64,000 bases of DNA, from contig JAHHHH010000010.1 of assembly GCA_019359415.1 (NCBI GenBank), forward strand, positions 62,001-126,000, written 5' to 3'. The position numbers and the translations under genes are program-made. Position 1 is the stretch's first letter. The number at the start of each line of letters is the position of its first letter. Below the pieces are notes generated by a model, which saw only the letters and a program-made list of their open reading frames with translations, ran no database searches and was not told the origin of the DNA. Source of the DNA: Iphinoe sp. HA4291-MV1 (GTDB taxonomy: Bacteria; Cyanobacteriota; Cyanobacteriia; Cyanobacteriales; Nostocaceae). Shown one piece after another: positions 29,194 through 38,601 of this stretch.

Positions 29194-30747
29194 CTATTGG
29201 ATATTCACAAATACAGAAATTTCGCCAGTTCCTTTCTCAAGCGGCTGCAATGCTTTGCCAATAATGCTACCTAGTTTCGGCTCTGTGGCTTTTTTAGCAT
29301 GACCGGGGTTTTTAGAAGTTGTCAACAAATCACCCACTTCTATTGGGGCTTCAGTGGCATCAACTTTACAGTGAGCAAATACCCCTAGAGTAACAAGGTA
29401 TAAGTCTTCACCATCCTCAATGAACGCTGATTCCGATTCCAGCTTAGTATCAGGCAAAGCGTTATCTCGGAAGGCTTTACCATCGACAATGCCAATTGCC
29501 AACGTATCATTTTCTCTATCTGCCAGGGTAACTTCTGCTATGGGAGCCTTATTTTGCTGTCCCCGAAAACGAGTCACCGGAGTGCCTTTGAGTTTAACCA
29601 CATCTCCTGTTGTTAATCTCTGCCCACTGGCATTGATGAAAGTGTCCACAATATGGGTGCCACTGAGTTTTCCATTAATCAAGGCAGTTCCATCTACATT
29701 CAGAGCTGGTGTGCCTGTATTAGAACTAGCATAAATGCCATGAACCTTGTCAAACGATGCAATTCCCACTATGGCAGCTGGAGGAATATTTTTTTGCAGA
29801 GGCACGTCGTCGTCCGTTGCTGAAATTTTTGCTACTAAAGCATAGGAATTTTTATCAGTATTTACTACGAATAAAGACCCTGTGTTGGAGATTTTATTAT
29901 TTCCATCGAATACCCCCGGTACCTTTATTTTGACAAAAGTTCTGCCCAAAACATCTAGCCTACCAGGATTATCAATTGTCACATTTCCTTTGACTGTGCC
30001 GCCATTTAACGATAAGGCATTAACATCCGCCGCTGTAGTGTTGTGGGGATTGCGATTTTCAGGCAGTTTTAAGTCACCCAGATCTAGATTACTATGTTTG
30101 AGCTGGGCACCATTTCCGAGTGTGTGGTCGTGTAGGTTGCCCCGCTTTACGAGTTGATCCCGCACAGCCTGTGTTAAAAGAGTTTCATCGATGGAGTCTT
30201 GAGTGATAGCGGTTTTGCTTCCGGCTATTTTGCGACCTTTGGTATTTACAATATTGACTTTGCCATTTTCACCAATTTCTAGCTGTGCCAACCGTAAGAA
30301 AATTTCATCATCACCAGGAACACTGCCAGAGTCGAAACAATCAAACTTCGCTTGTTCAAGCCACCTTGTTGCCCCTGGACCACCCACTGTGGTAGGGTCG
30401 GATTCCACTTCGGGTTCAGTATAAGACATCACCAGGAATACCGATTGCCCTTGTTTGAAAAGTTCGCCTTTGCTATCTTTGACATCTACTGAGTCAATTT
30501 GGGGCACGAGAATTTGCCTACCCTTGCCATCTATAGCTGTACCGGGGCTTACCTGTACCTGAGTGGTACCTGTAATTGTAACGTCCAGACCATCAGCAAC
30601 ACCGGCGCTGTGCAGCAGCCGATTGTGGCGTCGTTGTCTGTCAACGTGGTAGTTTTGCTCGTCTATGAAATCTTGTTCTTGCAGAAACTGGTTATTAAAG
30701 TAACGTAGCCGCTTGGTAACGTAATCTGGCAACTTGTAATCTGCCAT
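29194..30747 (-). CDS. Injection-system fibre or baseplate-associated protein
   Basis: A 517-residue protein encoded between the gpI-like gene and the fibre gene. The N-terminus (LPDYVTKRLRYFNNQFLQEQ; YHVDRQRRHNRLLHSAGV; GTAIDGKGRQI) recalls phage and CIS proteins that attach fibres to the baseplate. The middle is beta-rich. The C-terminal region (TTGDVVKLKGTPV, DLYLVTLGVFAHCKVDA, GDLLTTSKNPGHAKK) looks like a fibre-tip or peptidase-like module. A strong AGGAGGT precedes the ATG. No precise function can be given. Confidence 0.6.
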   Translation of the reverse strand: MADYKLPDYVTKRLRYFNNQFLQEQDFIDEQNYHVDRQRRHNRLLHSAGVADGLDVTITGTTQVQVSPGTAIDGKGRQILVPQIDSVDVKDSKGELFKQGQSVFLVMSYTEPEVESDPTTVGGPGATRWLEQAKFDCFDSGSVPGDDEIFLRLAQLEIGENGKVNIVNTKGRKIAGSKTAITQDSIDETLLTQAVRDQLVKRGNLHDHTLGNGAQLKHSNLDLGDLKLPENRNPHNTTAADVNALSLNGGTVKGNVTIDNPGRLDVLGRTFVKIKVPGVFDGNNKISNTGSLFVVNTDKNSYALVAKISATDDDVPLQKNIPPAAIVGIASFDKVHGIYASSNTGTPALNVDGTALINGKLSGTHIVDTFINASGQRLTTGDVVKLKGTPVTRFRGQQNKAPIAEVTLADRENDTLAIGIVDGKAFRDNALPDTKLESESAFIEDGEDLYLVTLGVFAHCKVDATEAPIEVGDLLTTSKNPGHAKKATEPKLGSIIGKALQPLEKGTGEISVFVNIQ

Positions 30748-30772
30748 AAGAGACCTCCTGAATCCAAAATTC

Positions 30773-31519
30773 CTAACTACTGGGTTGAGCTGTTGAGCTA
30801 TTTGAGGGTATCTCGCCGAGAAAAGTGTTTACCCCAATGGTTGCTCGTGGTTGTACCCCAACTTGGATGGTGCTTGGTACTTCAATATCTAGGTGATAGA
30901 AGGTGTGAGCTGGTTTTTCCTGGTCAATAATTGCTTCGGCAATCTGTCTTTTACGGTTAAGGTCCAGATCTTCTAGCTTTTGCAAAATGATTTTGACTTT
31001 AAAGTAGTGAGGTAGCCCCTCACTAATCCAGGTGTCTATCCCGACGGTGGAAGTCACACCAATTTGCAGTGGTATCTTGAAATCGTCTTTAACCTCAACG
31101 CCCATACCTGTGTATGTCTTGAGCATCTCTGTCATTCCCGCCTTAGTCCCGCGCTGTTTGTAAAGAGAGACAATTCGACCAATAAATCGACGTTGGGCGT
31201 CTTCTTCCCAGTCATCGCGAAGACTCAGAGCAACCCAGCCAGCCAACCAGTTGAGAAATTCTTTTGGCGTGCGTTGCTCTTTACCATCTCCGATGGGGTC
31301 AAAAAAGATAGCAATTGAAGCGATCGCTTCTTCCAATCCTTTATCTTCCCATCCTTTAGGTTGAAACTTAATGTCATCCGTTGGTTGTGGAAATGGTATA
31401 TTATCGTCAATTCCCAGTAATACTTTTTCAAATGCCAACAGAAACTGACCAACAAACGGATCTTCCTGGTAGATAGCAGGTAGATAATTCAGTAAACGAT
31501 GAGGCGATCGGACTGGCAT
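30773..31519 (-). CDS. gpI-like baseplate wedge protein (phage tail protein)
   Basis: A 248-residue protein similar to phage tail protein I and the CIS baseplate component next to the gpJ-like proteins. Typical N-terminus HRLLNYLPAIYQEDPFVGQFLLAFEKVL, followed by FLNWLAGWVALSLRDDW and KQRGTKAGMTEMLKTYTG. It links wedge proteins to fibres. Only 2 bp separate it from the upstream gpJ-like gene, and its GGAGAAT ribosome binding site overlaps that gene's end. Confidence 0.82.
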   Translation of the reverse strand: MPVRSPHRLLNYLPAIYQEDPFVGQFLLAFEKVLLGIDDNIPFPQPTDDIKFQPKGWEDKGLEEAIASIAIFFDPIGDGKEQRTPKEFLNWLAGWVALSLRDDWEEDAQRRFIGRIVSLYKQRGTKAGMTEMLKTYTGMGVEVKDDFKIPLQIGVTSTVGIDTWISEGLPHYFKVKIILQKLEDLDLNRKRQIAEAIIDQEKPAHTFYHLDIEVPSTIQVGVQPRATIGVNTFLGEIPSNSSTAQPSS

Positions 31520-31521
31520 TA

Positions 31522-32589
31522 TTATTCTCCGGCGTCTGATTCATTGGCGAGTTTGATGGTAATATCTCCCTTGTTAAACTGGAAATTTACCAATTCATGG
31601 TCGTTAACTTTCACGGCACTCAGTTGGTCATTGACTATTACTTTGCGCTGTTCGCTATCATTGGAAATGACTTTCACTTCCTCCAGTGTCTTTTTTCCAT
31701 CTTTATCTTTTCTTGGGATGACATAATCAACCCCAGGTAGCCTGTCTAGTAATTCGTATATTTCTGAAATGTAAATATTGCGACCAAATTCCCATCCCTT
31801 CCCTTGCAATCCACCAGTTAACGGATCAAAAAAGTTATTTAGCGCTTCTTGTACTTTATCTTTGACAGTATCTTCTTTGGCTCCCGCTTTCAGTACGATG
31901 GCAATATTCACTTGGATTGTCAAAAAACTTGCTCTTACTACGTGTAGTCTTGTCGTCAGCAGCCTGCGGGGTTCCAGGTAATTCTTAACGGCTTCAAGCA
32001 ATTTTTCAGTTGGTTGGAGTTCCAATTGTGATGGAGAATTGGCTGGAGCTGTTGGAACAATAATAACGCTAACATGACCAGGTTGTTCTAGCTCAACTGC
32101 GCCAGGAGTTGGTGATTCTAAGTTCCGACGAGGAAGACAACGAGCACGGGCTACTTTCTGCTGTTGCTGGAGTTTCTGCACTGCTTCGGTTTCATTAACA
32201 GCCATTGCCAAATCCTCAAAGTCTTTGCTGCTAACAGCACGGTTTGCTTTGCGAAGATTGACAATTTCTGTACGGATTTTGTCATTCAGCGTTTTCTCGT
32301 CTAAGGGTTGCAGTTCTCCTTTCTCATTGATGAGGGGGTATTTATTCTTGCCACTTAGATCCTTCTCGCTAATTAGATTCAGAAAAGCCTGCTTGTTAGC
32401 ACTTGTTACCCGATTTAACCGATAAAGTAGCATTTCAGTGAGATAGGCAAACAATTCAATCAGCGTAATACCGGGATCGGAGGGGTTATGATTTGTCCAC
32501 TCCGGGGCGTAGGTGGGAATTAAGCTCAGAGCTTCTTGAACTAAATCGTCGTAGGTGCGATCGTCGAGGTTGGGGAGTTGGAGAGGCAT
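31522..32589 (-). CDS. gpJ-like baseplate wedge protein, shorter copy
   Basis: A 355-residue baseplate J/gp47-like protein. The N-terminal motif TYAPEWTNHNPSDPGITLIELFAYLTEMLLYRLN is typical, and the C-terminal part has LEPRRLLTTRLHVV and NNFFDPLTGGLQGKGWEFGRNIYISEIYELLDRLPGVDYV. This corresponds to the second, smaller wedge subunit of contractile systems. It shares the FDPLTGG...GWxFGR...LL signature with the 1063-residue wedge protein upstream. Confidence 0.85.
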   Translation of the reverse strand: MPLQLPNLDDRTYDDLVQEALSLIPTYAPEWTNHNPSDPGITLIELFAYLTEMLLYRLNRVTSANKQAFLNLISEKDLSGKNKYPLINEKGELQPLDEKTLNDKIRTEIVNLRKANRAVSSKDFEDLAMAVNETEAVQKLQQQQKVARARCLPRRNLESPTPGAVELEQPGHVSVIIVPTAPANSPSQLELQPTEKLLEAVKNYLEPRRLLTTRLHVVRASFLTIQVNIAIVLKAGAKEDTVKDKVQEALNNFFDPLTGGLQGKGWEFGRNIYISEIYELLDRLPGVDYVIPRKDKDGKKTLEEVKVISNDSEQRKVIVNDQLSAVKVNDHELVNFQFNKGDITIKLANESDAGE

Positions 32590-32654
32590 GGTTTTTTGGA
32601 GATGGGGATAAGGGGGGACAACAGGAGATATTTCACAATTTAAATAAGATTGCT

Positions 32655-35600
32655 TTAGCTATTTTCATAGAACAAGTTGATGGTGTGTCTGCCGGAGTAG
32701 ACTAGAAAGCGTTTTGTATTGAAGATTGTTTTAATATTGTCTGGTAAGTTTTCGTCATCATGATCGGGATTGACATTCAAGCTGCGAATATAATCAACGC
32801 CAGTGACTGCTTCCAGCAAAGCATAGAAGTCTGATTTGTGGGGTATTCGACCAAAAGTCCAACCTAGTCCATCCAAACCGCCAGTCAGAGGATGTAAGAA
32901 ATCGCTCAAGACTTTGCTAACATTTTGTTTGACTGCGCTGGCTCTTTCCAAAGATATTGGCACGATTTCTACGGTGACGCTCACTTCGACATACACTGGA
33001 CCAACTACCCAGATTTTTGCTGTTGCAATGGCGTGGGTTTCCAGATAGTCCCGGACACGCTCGATGAGTTCCTGGCTGGGCAAGGGTTTGGGGTCTTCTG
33101 AACGCGGTACAATAATTATGCTCACTTCTCCAGGAGCTTTGGGAAACTGGGGATATGGATTTTGAATCGCCAGTGCGTTATCGTGCAAGTTGAGCAAGGG
33201 AACGCATTTTGCTCGCGCTACCTCAGGTGTTGCTAGCATTGCCAGGTCTTGATAGTCTTCAAAGGTAACGCTTCTAGTGCTGTGGCGAATTGTGCGCGGT
33301 GCTCGTTCTATTAAGGATTCTATGATTTCGGCATCGGCTCCTCCTGTTGAGGCTTGTGGATTGGTGGCGCTGTCAATGTAAGGAATGGTGGTTTTGAGTT
33401 GGATAATGGTGTTTTCGGCTCGGTTACCGACTATACCGCCACCCGTTTGATACTGAGTCATCCGCACATTTGCGATGCCAATTGGCGGAATCAGCCCGTT
33501 GACGCCATCGCCAAAGCGAATCTCCCCAGTCATGCGATCGATAACATAGTGGCGTTCTGCCTTTGGCAGCAGCGCTTCGCGATCGCGTGGTTGTGATCCA
33601 TAAAAATCTGGCACTTCACTCCAGCGCACCCAAATTTCTTCAGATCGTCCGGTTTCATCAAGAGTTTCGGAAATAGCATTCTCACCATGTACTTTCTTGA
33701 TACTTTCTTGTTCTTCAAATGAGGGCATTTCTGGCTCTCTAATTTCTAAATATTCACCTTTTAAAATTGGCGATCGCGTTGTGCGAAAAATTTGATTTTG
33801 TGTACCATCGCTAGAACCCAGAATTTCGTTGCGGATGGTGACGGCTTGGATAGCAGTTGTCGTGTTGAGTAGGACTTTTTTTAATTGGGGTTCTACAATA
33901 TATTCACTTGTATTTGGTTCCTTATACACCCGCAACCAGTAAAGTTTCTCCTGTAAGTTAAAATTAGGTTTGATGAAAAAATCTTCAGGTGGTAGCAATT
34001 CCACTTTGGCAACAAAATCTTCGGGCGGTAGCAATTCCACTAATCCCGAATGGGTAAAGGCTTGAGTGTCATCTTGCTCTTGCAGCTTTTCCCAGTTGTT
34101 GCTTTTGCTCCAGTACTCCCAACTGAAGCGTGGTTGTGACGAAGATGAGGAATTTTTAGGCTTTAAATCTGGATTATAGACTGGATCATAGACAATATCT
34201 GCCAACTGGAAGTAGATGCTAAGGGTGCTATTCGGAAAACTGCTGCGACTTGCAGGTAAACTAAAACCCAAATACAGAGTTGGTTGAGAATCGGTAATGC
34301 GTTGAAACGGCTCAAAAGAACCGGAAGGAACTTGAAAACTAAAATCGTTATGGGTGACTATCTTCTCTGGCTGCTGCTCTGTCGTCGTTAAACTATAATC
34401 AACTTTTAACGAGTTAATTAAGGGTGGCTTGAAACTTGAAGGAATGAAAATATAACCTTCTGTTCTCTCGTCCCTTTCGTATCTAGCCTCTTCACCGTAA
34501 TTGCCAGATTTAATCCGCACTCTCAACCAAAAACTTTCAATTCCATTAACGATTTTTGCCTGAGGATTTCCAGGTAAAATGAACTCTACGACTTGATCAG
34601 AGCCAGAGACGGTGAAAGCTTTTGTTGTGTCCCGAAACTTGACTTCTTGTGACAAAAGTGCATCAGGATCATCACGCGTGGAAGTGCCAATATGAACCCA
34701 TCCCCCAGAAGTCCAAAGTTCCCATTCCAGTATTGGCTTGCGATCTGTCTCTCTTCCTGGTAAAGGTATTCCAAGATCTGCAAGATTTGCTAAGTCTACA
34801 TGAAGGGTGACACGTGCACCACTTTTGGAAAAGGCTTCCCGATTTGCCAAATACAGTGTGTCTCCAAACTGGGGCTTTTCGCTAAACGGAAAGAAAGGTT
34901 TGCTTAAATCAATAGGTAATAAGTTAATAAATGCTTCTTCTATAGGTTGTTCTGTACCGCCCAAATTAGCAGAGAGAGTGACACTACGAATTGACGGTAG
35001 TTGACTGAGCTGGCTAATGGGTGTTTGCAATCGACAACCGAGCCATCGCTTTTTGTCTGAAGGAACAACTTTTTTGAGAACTTCGATAAAATGATTAAAA
35101 TCGACTGTGCCACTTGTAGTCAGATTGTTTGTTTCATCCCTGATGCTAGAAACTGGGATAGGAAGGCGTTGATATTCAGAGCAAATTTCCCATTCTACAG
35201 TGCGAGAATCTGGGTTTTGGAGATTTTCCTCCAGTGTGAAGAACAAGGTCAAAGTTTGCAAATTGGAAGAGTTCAGCAGAGTGTCACTAGCAATGTAAAA
35301 ACTATGGTCAATTGGATCTTTGCCTTGAAAAGCTTCAACAGCAACAGTTGCTATTTCACTGTTGTATTTAGTAATATCACTGTAATTAGCGTATAAATCT
35401 TTTTTGGGATCGCGGACAAAAATAGACTTTAACTGTGCTGCCGTAACGACTAACTCGCGTTCTGTTTCAAAAATCACCGGCTCATTTTCACCCTCGGCAG
35501 GTAGTGCTGCCACCTGAGTGCCAGTTGGGACAATGGTATCAACCTCAGTACCAGTTGCAAGAGTAAATAACAACGGTACTCTGGCGGGTTGGGGTGGTAA

Positions 35601-35846
35601 GCGGGAAGCACCCAGCAAATCTAAAAACGCCAGAAAATTTTTATACGGTACTGAGTTCAGCCGCTGAATGATGATTTCGGCGTAACGGGCAAATACACCA
35701 ATCAGTGCAGCACTTATACCTTTGGGCTTTTGTGTATCTGGATCAAATTCTTGCCAATCAGGCACGTATTGCTGTAACAGATTTTGCACCTGTTTGGCAA
35801 TATCTGTTGCAGTACGCTCATCAATTGGAGGTGGTTTTTTTGCCAT
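32655..35846 (-). CDS. Large gpJ-like baseplate assembly protein
   Basis: A 1063-residue protein, the large baseplate wedge subunit (Afp11/gp6-like). The N-terminus resembles the smaller wedge protein (YVPDWQEFDPDTQKPKGISA; FARYAEIIIQRLNSVPYKNF). A long beta-rich insert follows (about 150-650). The gpJ core (about 680-1040) holds RHYVIDRMTGEIRFGDG, TRSVTFEDYQDLAM and DFLHPLTGGLDGLGWTFGR. Its ATG overlaps the gp25 stop codon by one base (TGATG), so translation is probably coupled. Confidence 0.85.
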   Translation of the reverse strand: MAKKPPPIDERTATDIAKQVQNLLQQYVPDWQEFDPDTQKPKGISAALIGVFARYAEIIIQRLNSVPYKNFLAFLDLLGASRLPPQPARVPLLFTLATGTEVDTIVPTGTQVAALPAEGENEPVIFETERELVVTAAQLKSIFVRDPKKDLYANYSDITKYNSEIATVAVEAFQGKDPIDHSFYIASDTLLNSSNLQTLTLFFTLEENLQNPDSRTVEWEICSEYQRLPIPVSSIRDETNNLTTSGTVDFNHFIEVLKKVVPSDKKRWLGCRLQTPISQLSQLPSIRSVTLSANLGGTEQPIEEAFINLLPIDLSKPFFPFSEKPQFGDTLYLANREAFSKSGARVTLHVDLANLADLGIPLPGRETDRKPILEWELWTSGGWVHIGTSTRDDPDALLSQEVKFRDTTKAFTVSGSDQVVEFILPGNPQAKIVNGIESFWLRVRIKSGNYGEEARYERDERTEGYIFIPSSFKPPLINSLKVDYSLTTTEQQPEKIVTHNDFSFQVPSGSFEPFQRITDSQPTLYLGFSLPASRSSFPNSTLSIYFQLADIVYDPVYNPDLKPKNSSSSSQPRFSWEYWSKSNNWEKLQEQDDTQAFTHSGLVELLPPEDFVAKVELLPPEDFFIKPNFNLQEKLYWLRVYKEPNTSEYIVEPQLKKVLLNTTTAIQAVTIRNEILGSSDGTQNQIFRTTRSPILKGEYLEIREPEMPSFEEQESIKKVHGENAISETLDETGRSEEIWVRWSEVPDFYGSQPRDREALLPKAERHYVIDRMTGEIRFGDGVNGLIPPIGIANVRMTQYQTGGGIVGNRAENTIIQLKTTIPYIDSATNPQASTGGADAEIIESLIERAPRTIRHSTRSVTFEDYQDLAMLATPEVARAKCVPLLNLHDNALAIQNPYPQFPKAPGEVSIIIVPRSEDPKPLPSQELIERVRDYLETHAIATAKIWVVGPVYVEVSVTVEIVPISLERASAVKQNVSKVLSDFLHPLTGGLDGLGWTFGRIPHKSDFYALLEAVTGVDYIRSLNVNPDHDDENLPDNIKTIFNTKRFLVYSGRHTINLFYENS

Positions 35847-36244
35847 CAGCCCGCACCCCTTTCTAGATAGAAGGGATAAACTAGGTTAAAGGCGTTATTT
35901 GTTGCCCGCACTTCATAATCAATGCTAATGAGGAGTTTGGAACCGTCACTGTCAAAAACTGATGTCACCTGAACATCTAACACATCAATGCGCGGTTCAA
36001 ACAGTAGCAACGCCTCCCGCACAGCTTGAGAAACCTTCCCAGCCGTTGAAGCCGAATCCACTTCAAACACCAGTTCGTAAATTCCGCAGCCAAAATCTGG
36101 GCGCATTATCCGCTCACCTTTGGCAGTACCAAGGATGATCCAAACTGACTGGCGAATGCTTTCTTCATACTCTGCTGGTGCGATTGCACCATTCGGTACT
36201 GTCACCGGAAAGCCTACACCTTTTCCCAGAAAGGCTTTAAACAT
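35846..36244 (-). CDS. gp25/GPW-like baseplate protein
   Basis: A 132-residue baseplate component of the gp25 family, which links the sheath initiator to the baseplate. Family pattern: FLGKGVGFPVTV, YEESIRQSVWIILGTAKGERIMRPDFGCG, and FEPRIDVLDVQV. I choose the ATG at 36244 because GGAG lies 7 nt upstream and the family starts there; the longer start at 36286 would overlap the PAAR gene. Confidence 0.88.
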   Translation of the reverse strand: MFKAFLGKGVGFPVTVPNGAIAPAEYEESIRQSVWIILGTAKGERIMRPDFGCGIYELVFEVDSASTAGKVSQAVREALLLFEPRIDVLDVQVTSVFDSDGSKLLISIDYEVRATNNAFNLVYPFYLERGAG

Positions 36245-36257
36245 ATCATTCTCCGTG

Positions 36258-36650
36258 TTAACCGATAAATACTGTGCCTGTTGCAATGACTCGTCCTATG
36301 GGTAAGTCTATTGGATCGTTGCAAGTAAGAGCCATGTCGCCAGCTCTTGCAGCCATTTTGCCGTTAATTCTGACGGTGGGGCTACCAATTCGGATTGTGG
36401 CTTTGTTAGATGGTGGTTTTTGGAAGGTTATGGGGGGGATTGGAATATGGGGTGGTGTGTTAAAAGCGGTACTATCTACTGTGGCGGCTGGCATTCCCAT
36501 GATTTTGACGTTGCGGCTGAGATTGCCGTTAATGATGCCATTAAATGGAAAAGGCATTGGTACAGGTGATATTAATGGTGGCGGTACAATCACTAGATGT
36601 ATGTCTATGGCAAGGATTTTATCGCCGTATTTTGCTGCTGGTAGTCCCAT
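36258..36650 (-). CDS. PAAR-like spike-tip protein
   Basis: A 130-residue protein with the repeating beta pattern of PAAR proteins, which sharpen the tip of the VgrG/gpV spike. Visible elements are PAAKYGDKILAIDIHLV near the N-terminus, VKIMGMPAATVDST, TIRIGSPTVRINGKMAARAGD and CNDPIDLPIGRVIATGTVFIG. It lies between the gpV spike gene and gp25, the usual place. Effectors are often attached to such tips, but this one carries no extra domain. Confidence 0.85.
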   Translation of the reverse strand: MGLPAAKYGDKILAIDIHLVIVPPPLISPVPMPFPFNGIINGNLSRNVKIMGMPAATVDSTAFNTPPHIPIPPITFQKPPSNKATIRIGSPTVRINGKMAARAGDMALTCNDPIDLPIGRVIATGTVFIG

Positions 36651-36766
36651 AGTGATGTTGTTGGTTAGGAGTGAGAGCTATTTTCAGGTAAATGAACTAC
36701 ATTTTTTGCCTCACGCAAAGTCGCAAAGGCGCAAAGGATTAAGATCGCAAAGGAGTTTGCTGTTAG
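36651..36766. repeat. Dispersed repeat between gpV and PAAR genes
   Basis: The words GCTATTTTCAGGTAAATGAA, TCACGCAAAG and GCAAAGGCGCAAAGGA at about 36680-36740 recur in diverged form at about 47294-47355. It is a small dispersed repeat inside the operon. Confidence 0.55.
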
Positions 36767-37414
36767 TTAATTGAGATTTATCATTGCACCTTTGATATTT
36801 GTTGTGGCTTTAGCTGTGATATCTATTCTGGTGTTTGCGTTGATGTTGGTGTTAGTTGAAGATTTGATATCTATTGTTTGAGCATCTAGTTTGATGGTGC
36901 CTTTGGGAGCAGATAGTGTAATATCTTTTGCTGATGTGATGGTAATTGTGTTTTGGGCGGTATCGAATTTGAGGCTGTTATTGTTGGTTTTGTCGATGAT
37001 TTCGATGGTTTCTTTGCCGTTTTCGTCATTTAAACGAATCACATGACCGCTGCGTGATTTTATCAGGCGGATGTTGTTTTTACCGTCGGCGTTAGTCTCT
37101 GGAGGTGTGTCTATACCATTCCATAAACCACCAATGATGTAGGGAAAACGCACGTCTCCTTGTTCAAATATGACTAGCACTTCGTCGTTGATTTCTGGTA
37201 GAAAATAAATGCCCTTTTGCTTTCCTGTCATTGGGGTGGCGATGCGTGCCCAGTTGCTTTCATCTGTGTCACTCAACCAGGGAAATTTGACTTTTACTCG
37301 TCCAAGTTTTTCGGGGTCTTGGTTGTTTGTAACAATGCCAACGACTACTCCGAAAATTCGGTCTTGCATTGTGTTTTGAGCATGGGTGTCAATCAGAATG
37401 TCCAAAAAATTCAC
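36767..37414 (-). CDS. gpV-like spike (baseplate assembly protein V)
   Basis: A 215-residue protein. The N-terminal OB fold is typical of gpV/VgrG spikes: RIFGVVVGIVTNNQDPEKLGRVKVKFPWLSDTD, then MTGKQKGIYFLPEINDEVLVIFEQGD. The C-terminal 90 residues are a beta-helix needle (SGHVIRLNDENGKETIEI; ITLSAPKGTIKLDAQTIDIKSS). It forms the central spike together with the phage-D hub and the PAAR tip. The GTG at 37414 is the listed start; the ATG at 37366 (MQDRIFGVV) is an alternative. Confidence 0.88.
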   Translation of the reverse strand: MNFLDILIDTHAQNTMQDRIFGVVVGIVTNNQDPEKLGRVKVKFPWLSDTDESNWARIATPMTGKQKGIYFLPEINDEVLVIFEQGDVRFPYIIGGLWNGIDTPPETNADGKNNIRLIKSRSGHVIRLNDENGKETIEIIDKTNNNSLKFDTAQNTITITSAKDITLSAPKGTIKLDAQTIDIKSSTNTNINANTRIDITAKATTNIKGAMINLN

Positions 37415-37476
37415 TTTGCTTTTTATCCTTTTTAAGAATTTTTAAAATTGTTAGTTGTTGGTTTTCTTAGTAACTA

Positions 37477-38580
37477 TTAGAAGGCATTCCTCCTGGCTGT
37501 AAAATGGGTATGGTAACCACCGCTACCGTTGTGGCTACCTCTGGCGTTGAAGCGATGACTGACTGAGGTAACATAGTACTGACCTCTGTACTGTTTACCG
37601 ATGCGATCGCCATCAATTTTGATGACTTTGCCTGCCCGTATATCGGTGCGTCCTTTACAGATTCCTTCGGCTGTCATTAGGGTTAGCACTCCGGAATTGA
37701 AGTTGGCTTTGGCAAGTTGATCGGCTTCTGCTTGGGTCATAATTGGGTGATAGCTTATCGCTCCTGTCGCATTACCGAAGGCGCTCTGACTAAGGGCTGC
37801 GCCACTGTTTTTTCCTCCCATTTTGGAAACTTCGCTTCCTGCGATCGCTTGTCCAAGGATTTTATCTTTTTTTTTGAAGTCCCACCCTCGCACGGTGGTT
37901 TGAGCAACTTGACCGCTGGCGGTGACGCGGGGGTAAAATTCTAGCAGGTCTTCTTTAAAAGTTAAGGTTAAAATTTCGGGCTTGGCATTGCCCACCGGGC
38001 GGAAAAACAGTGTTTTGTCTTCCACTACGACTTCATACTGAATCTGGCGGGCGCGGGTTTGCAAAAATTCCATGTCGGTTTGGTTTGCTTGCAGCACGTA
38101 ATCGTGAATCACTTTGCTGTCTGTCGTCTGGGGGGTTAAGCCTGTATCGCTTGCAATTCGTTGTGCAATTTGGCTGTCTTTGAGTTTGAGAAACGAGCGA
38201 GTTTTGCGTCCCCTTTGCAAGCGATGACGGCGATCGTAGCCCCGCACTGTTAAGCTGGGGGGATGGCTGAAGTGAAATTCTGGCTCTAGTGCGGTGATTT
38301 CGCCTACCATCAAAAGGTCTAATTTATCCTCGAAGTAACCAAGTTTGACTTTAACCTCTTTGCCGATCGCAAATTGTTGAGGCTCATCAATAAACTGAAT
38401 GTCAGTTCTAGGAAACTCGTCGTCTAATCCAGCAAATTCTAAAGTAAACATGCTGGGTAAATTCACGTCTTCATCAAGATAAACGCGCACTAGTTCCATT
38501 TCCGCCTCTTTAGACAAGGGCGAGCCGTTGATGCTGACGTTAAAACGTGGTAGATAAAGTTGGTCGTTGTCGGTTGACAT
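37477..38580 (-). CDS. Phage late control D / hub protein
   Basis: A 367-residue central hub protein (gp27/gpD, the N-terminal part of VgrG). Evidence: LYLPRFNVSINGSPLS start, DIQFIDEPQQFAIGKEVKVKLGY, FSHPPSLTVRGYDRRHRLQRG, SDTGLTPQ, TDMEFLQTRARQIQYEV and a C-terminal GRTDIRAGKVIKIDG...YYVTSVSHRF. The VgrG function is split into two genes here, hub and spike. Confidence 0.88.
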   Translation of the reverse strand: MSTDNDQLYLPRFNVSINGSPLSKEAEMELVRVYLDEDVNLPSMFTLEFAGLDDEFPRTDIQFIDEPQQFAIGKEVKVKLGYFEDKLDLLMVGEITALEPEFHFSHPPSLTVRGYDRRHRLQRGRKTRSFLKLKDSQIAQRIASDTGLTPQTTDSKVIHDYVLQANQTDMEFLQTRARQIQYEVVVEDKTLFFRPVGNAKPEILTLTFKEDLLEFYPRVTASGQVAQTTVRGWDFKKKDKILGQAIAGSEVSKMGGKNSGAALSQSAFGNATGAISYHPIMTQAEADQLAKANFNSGVLTLMTAEGICKGRTDIRAGKVIKIDGDRIGKQYRGQYYVTSVSHRFNARGSHNGSGGYHTHFTARRNAF

Positions 38581-38601
38581 AGTTTCTGTTGATTAGCCCC
38601 C

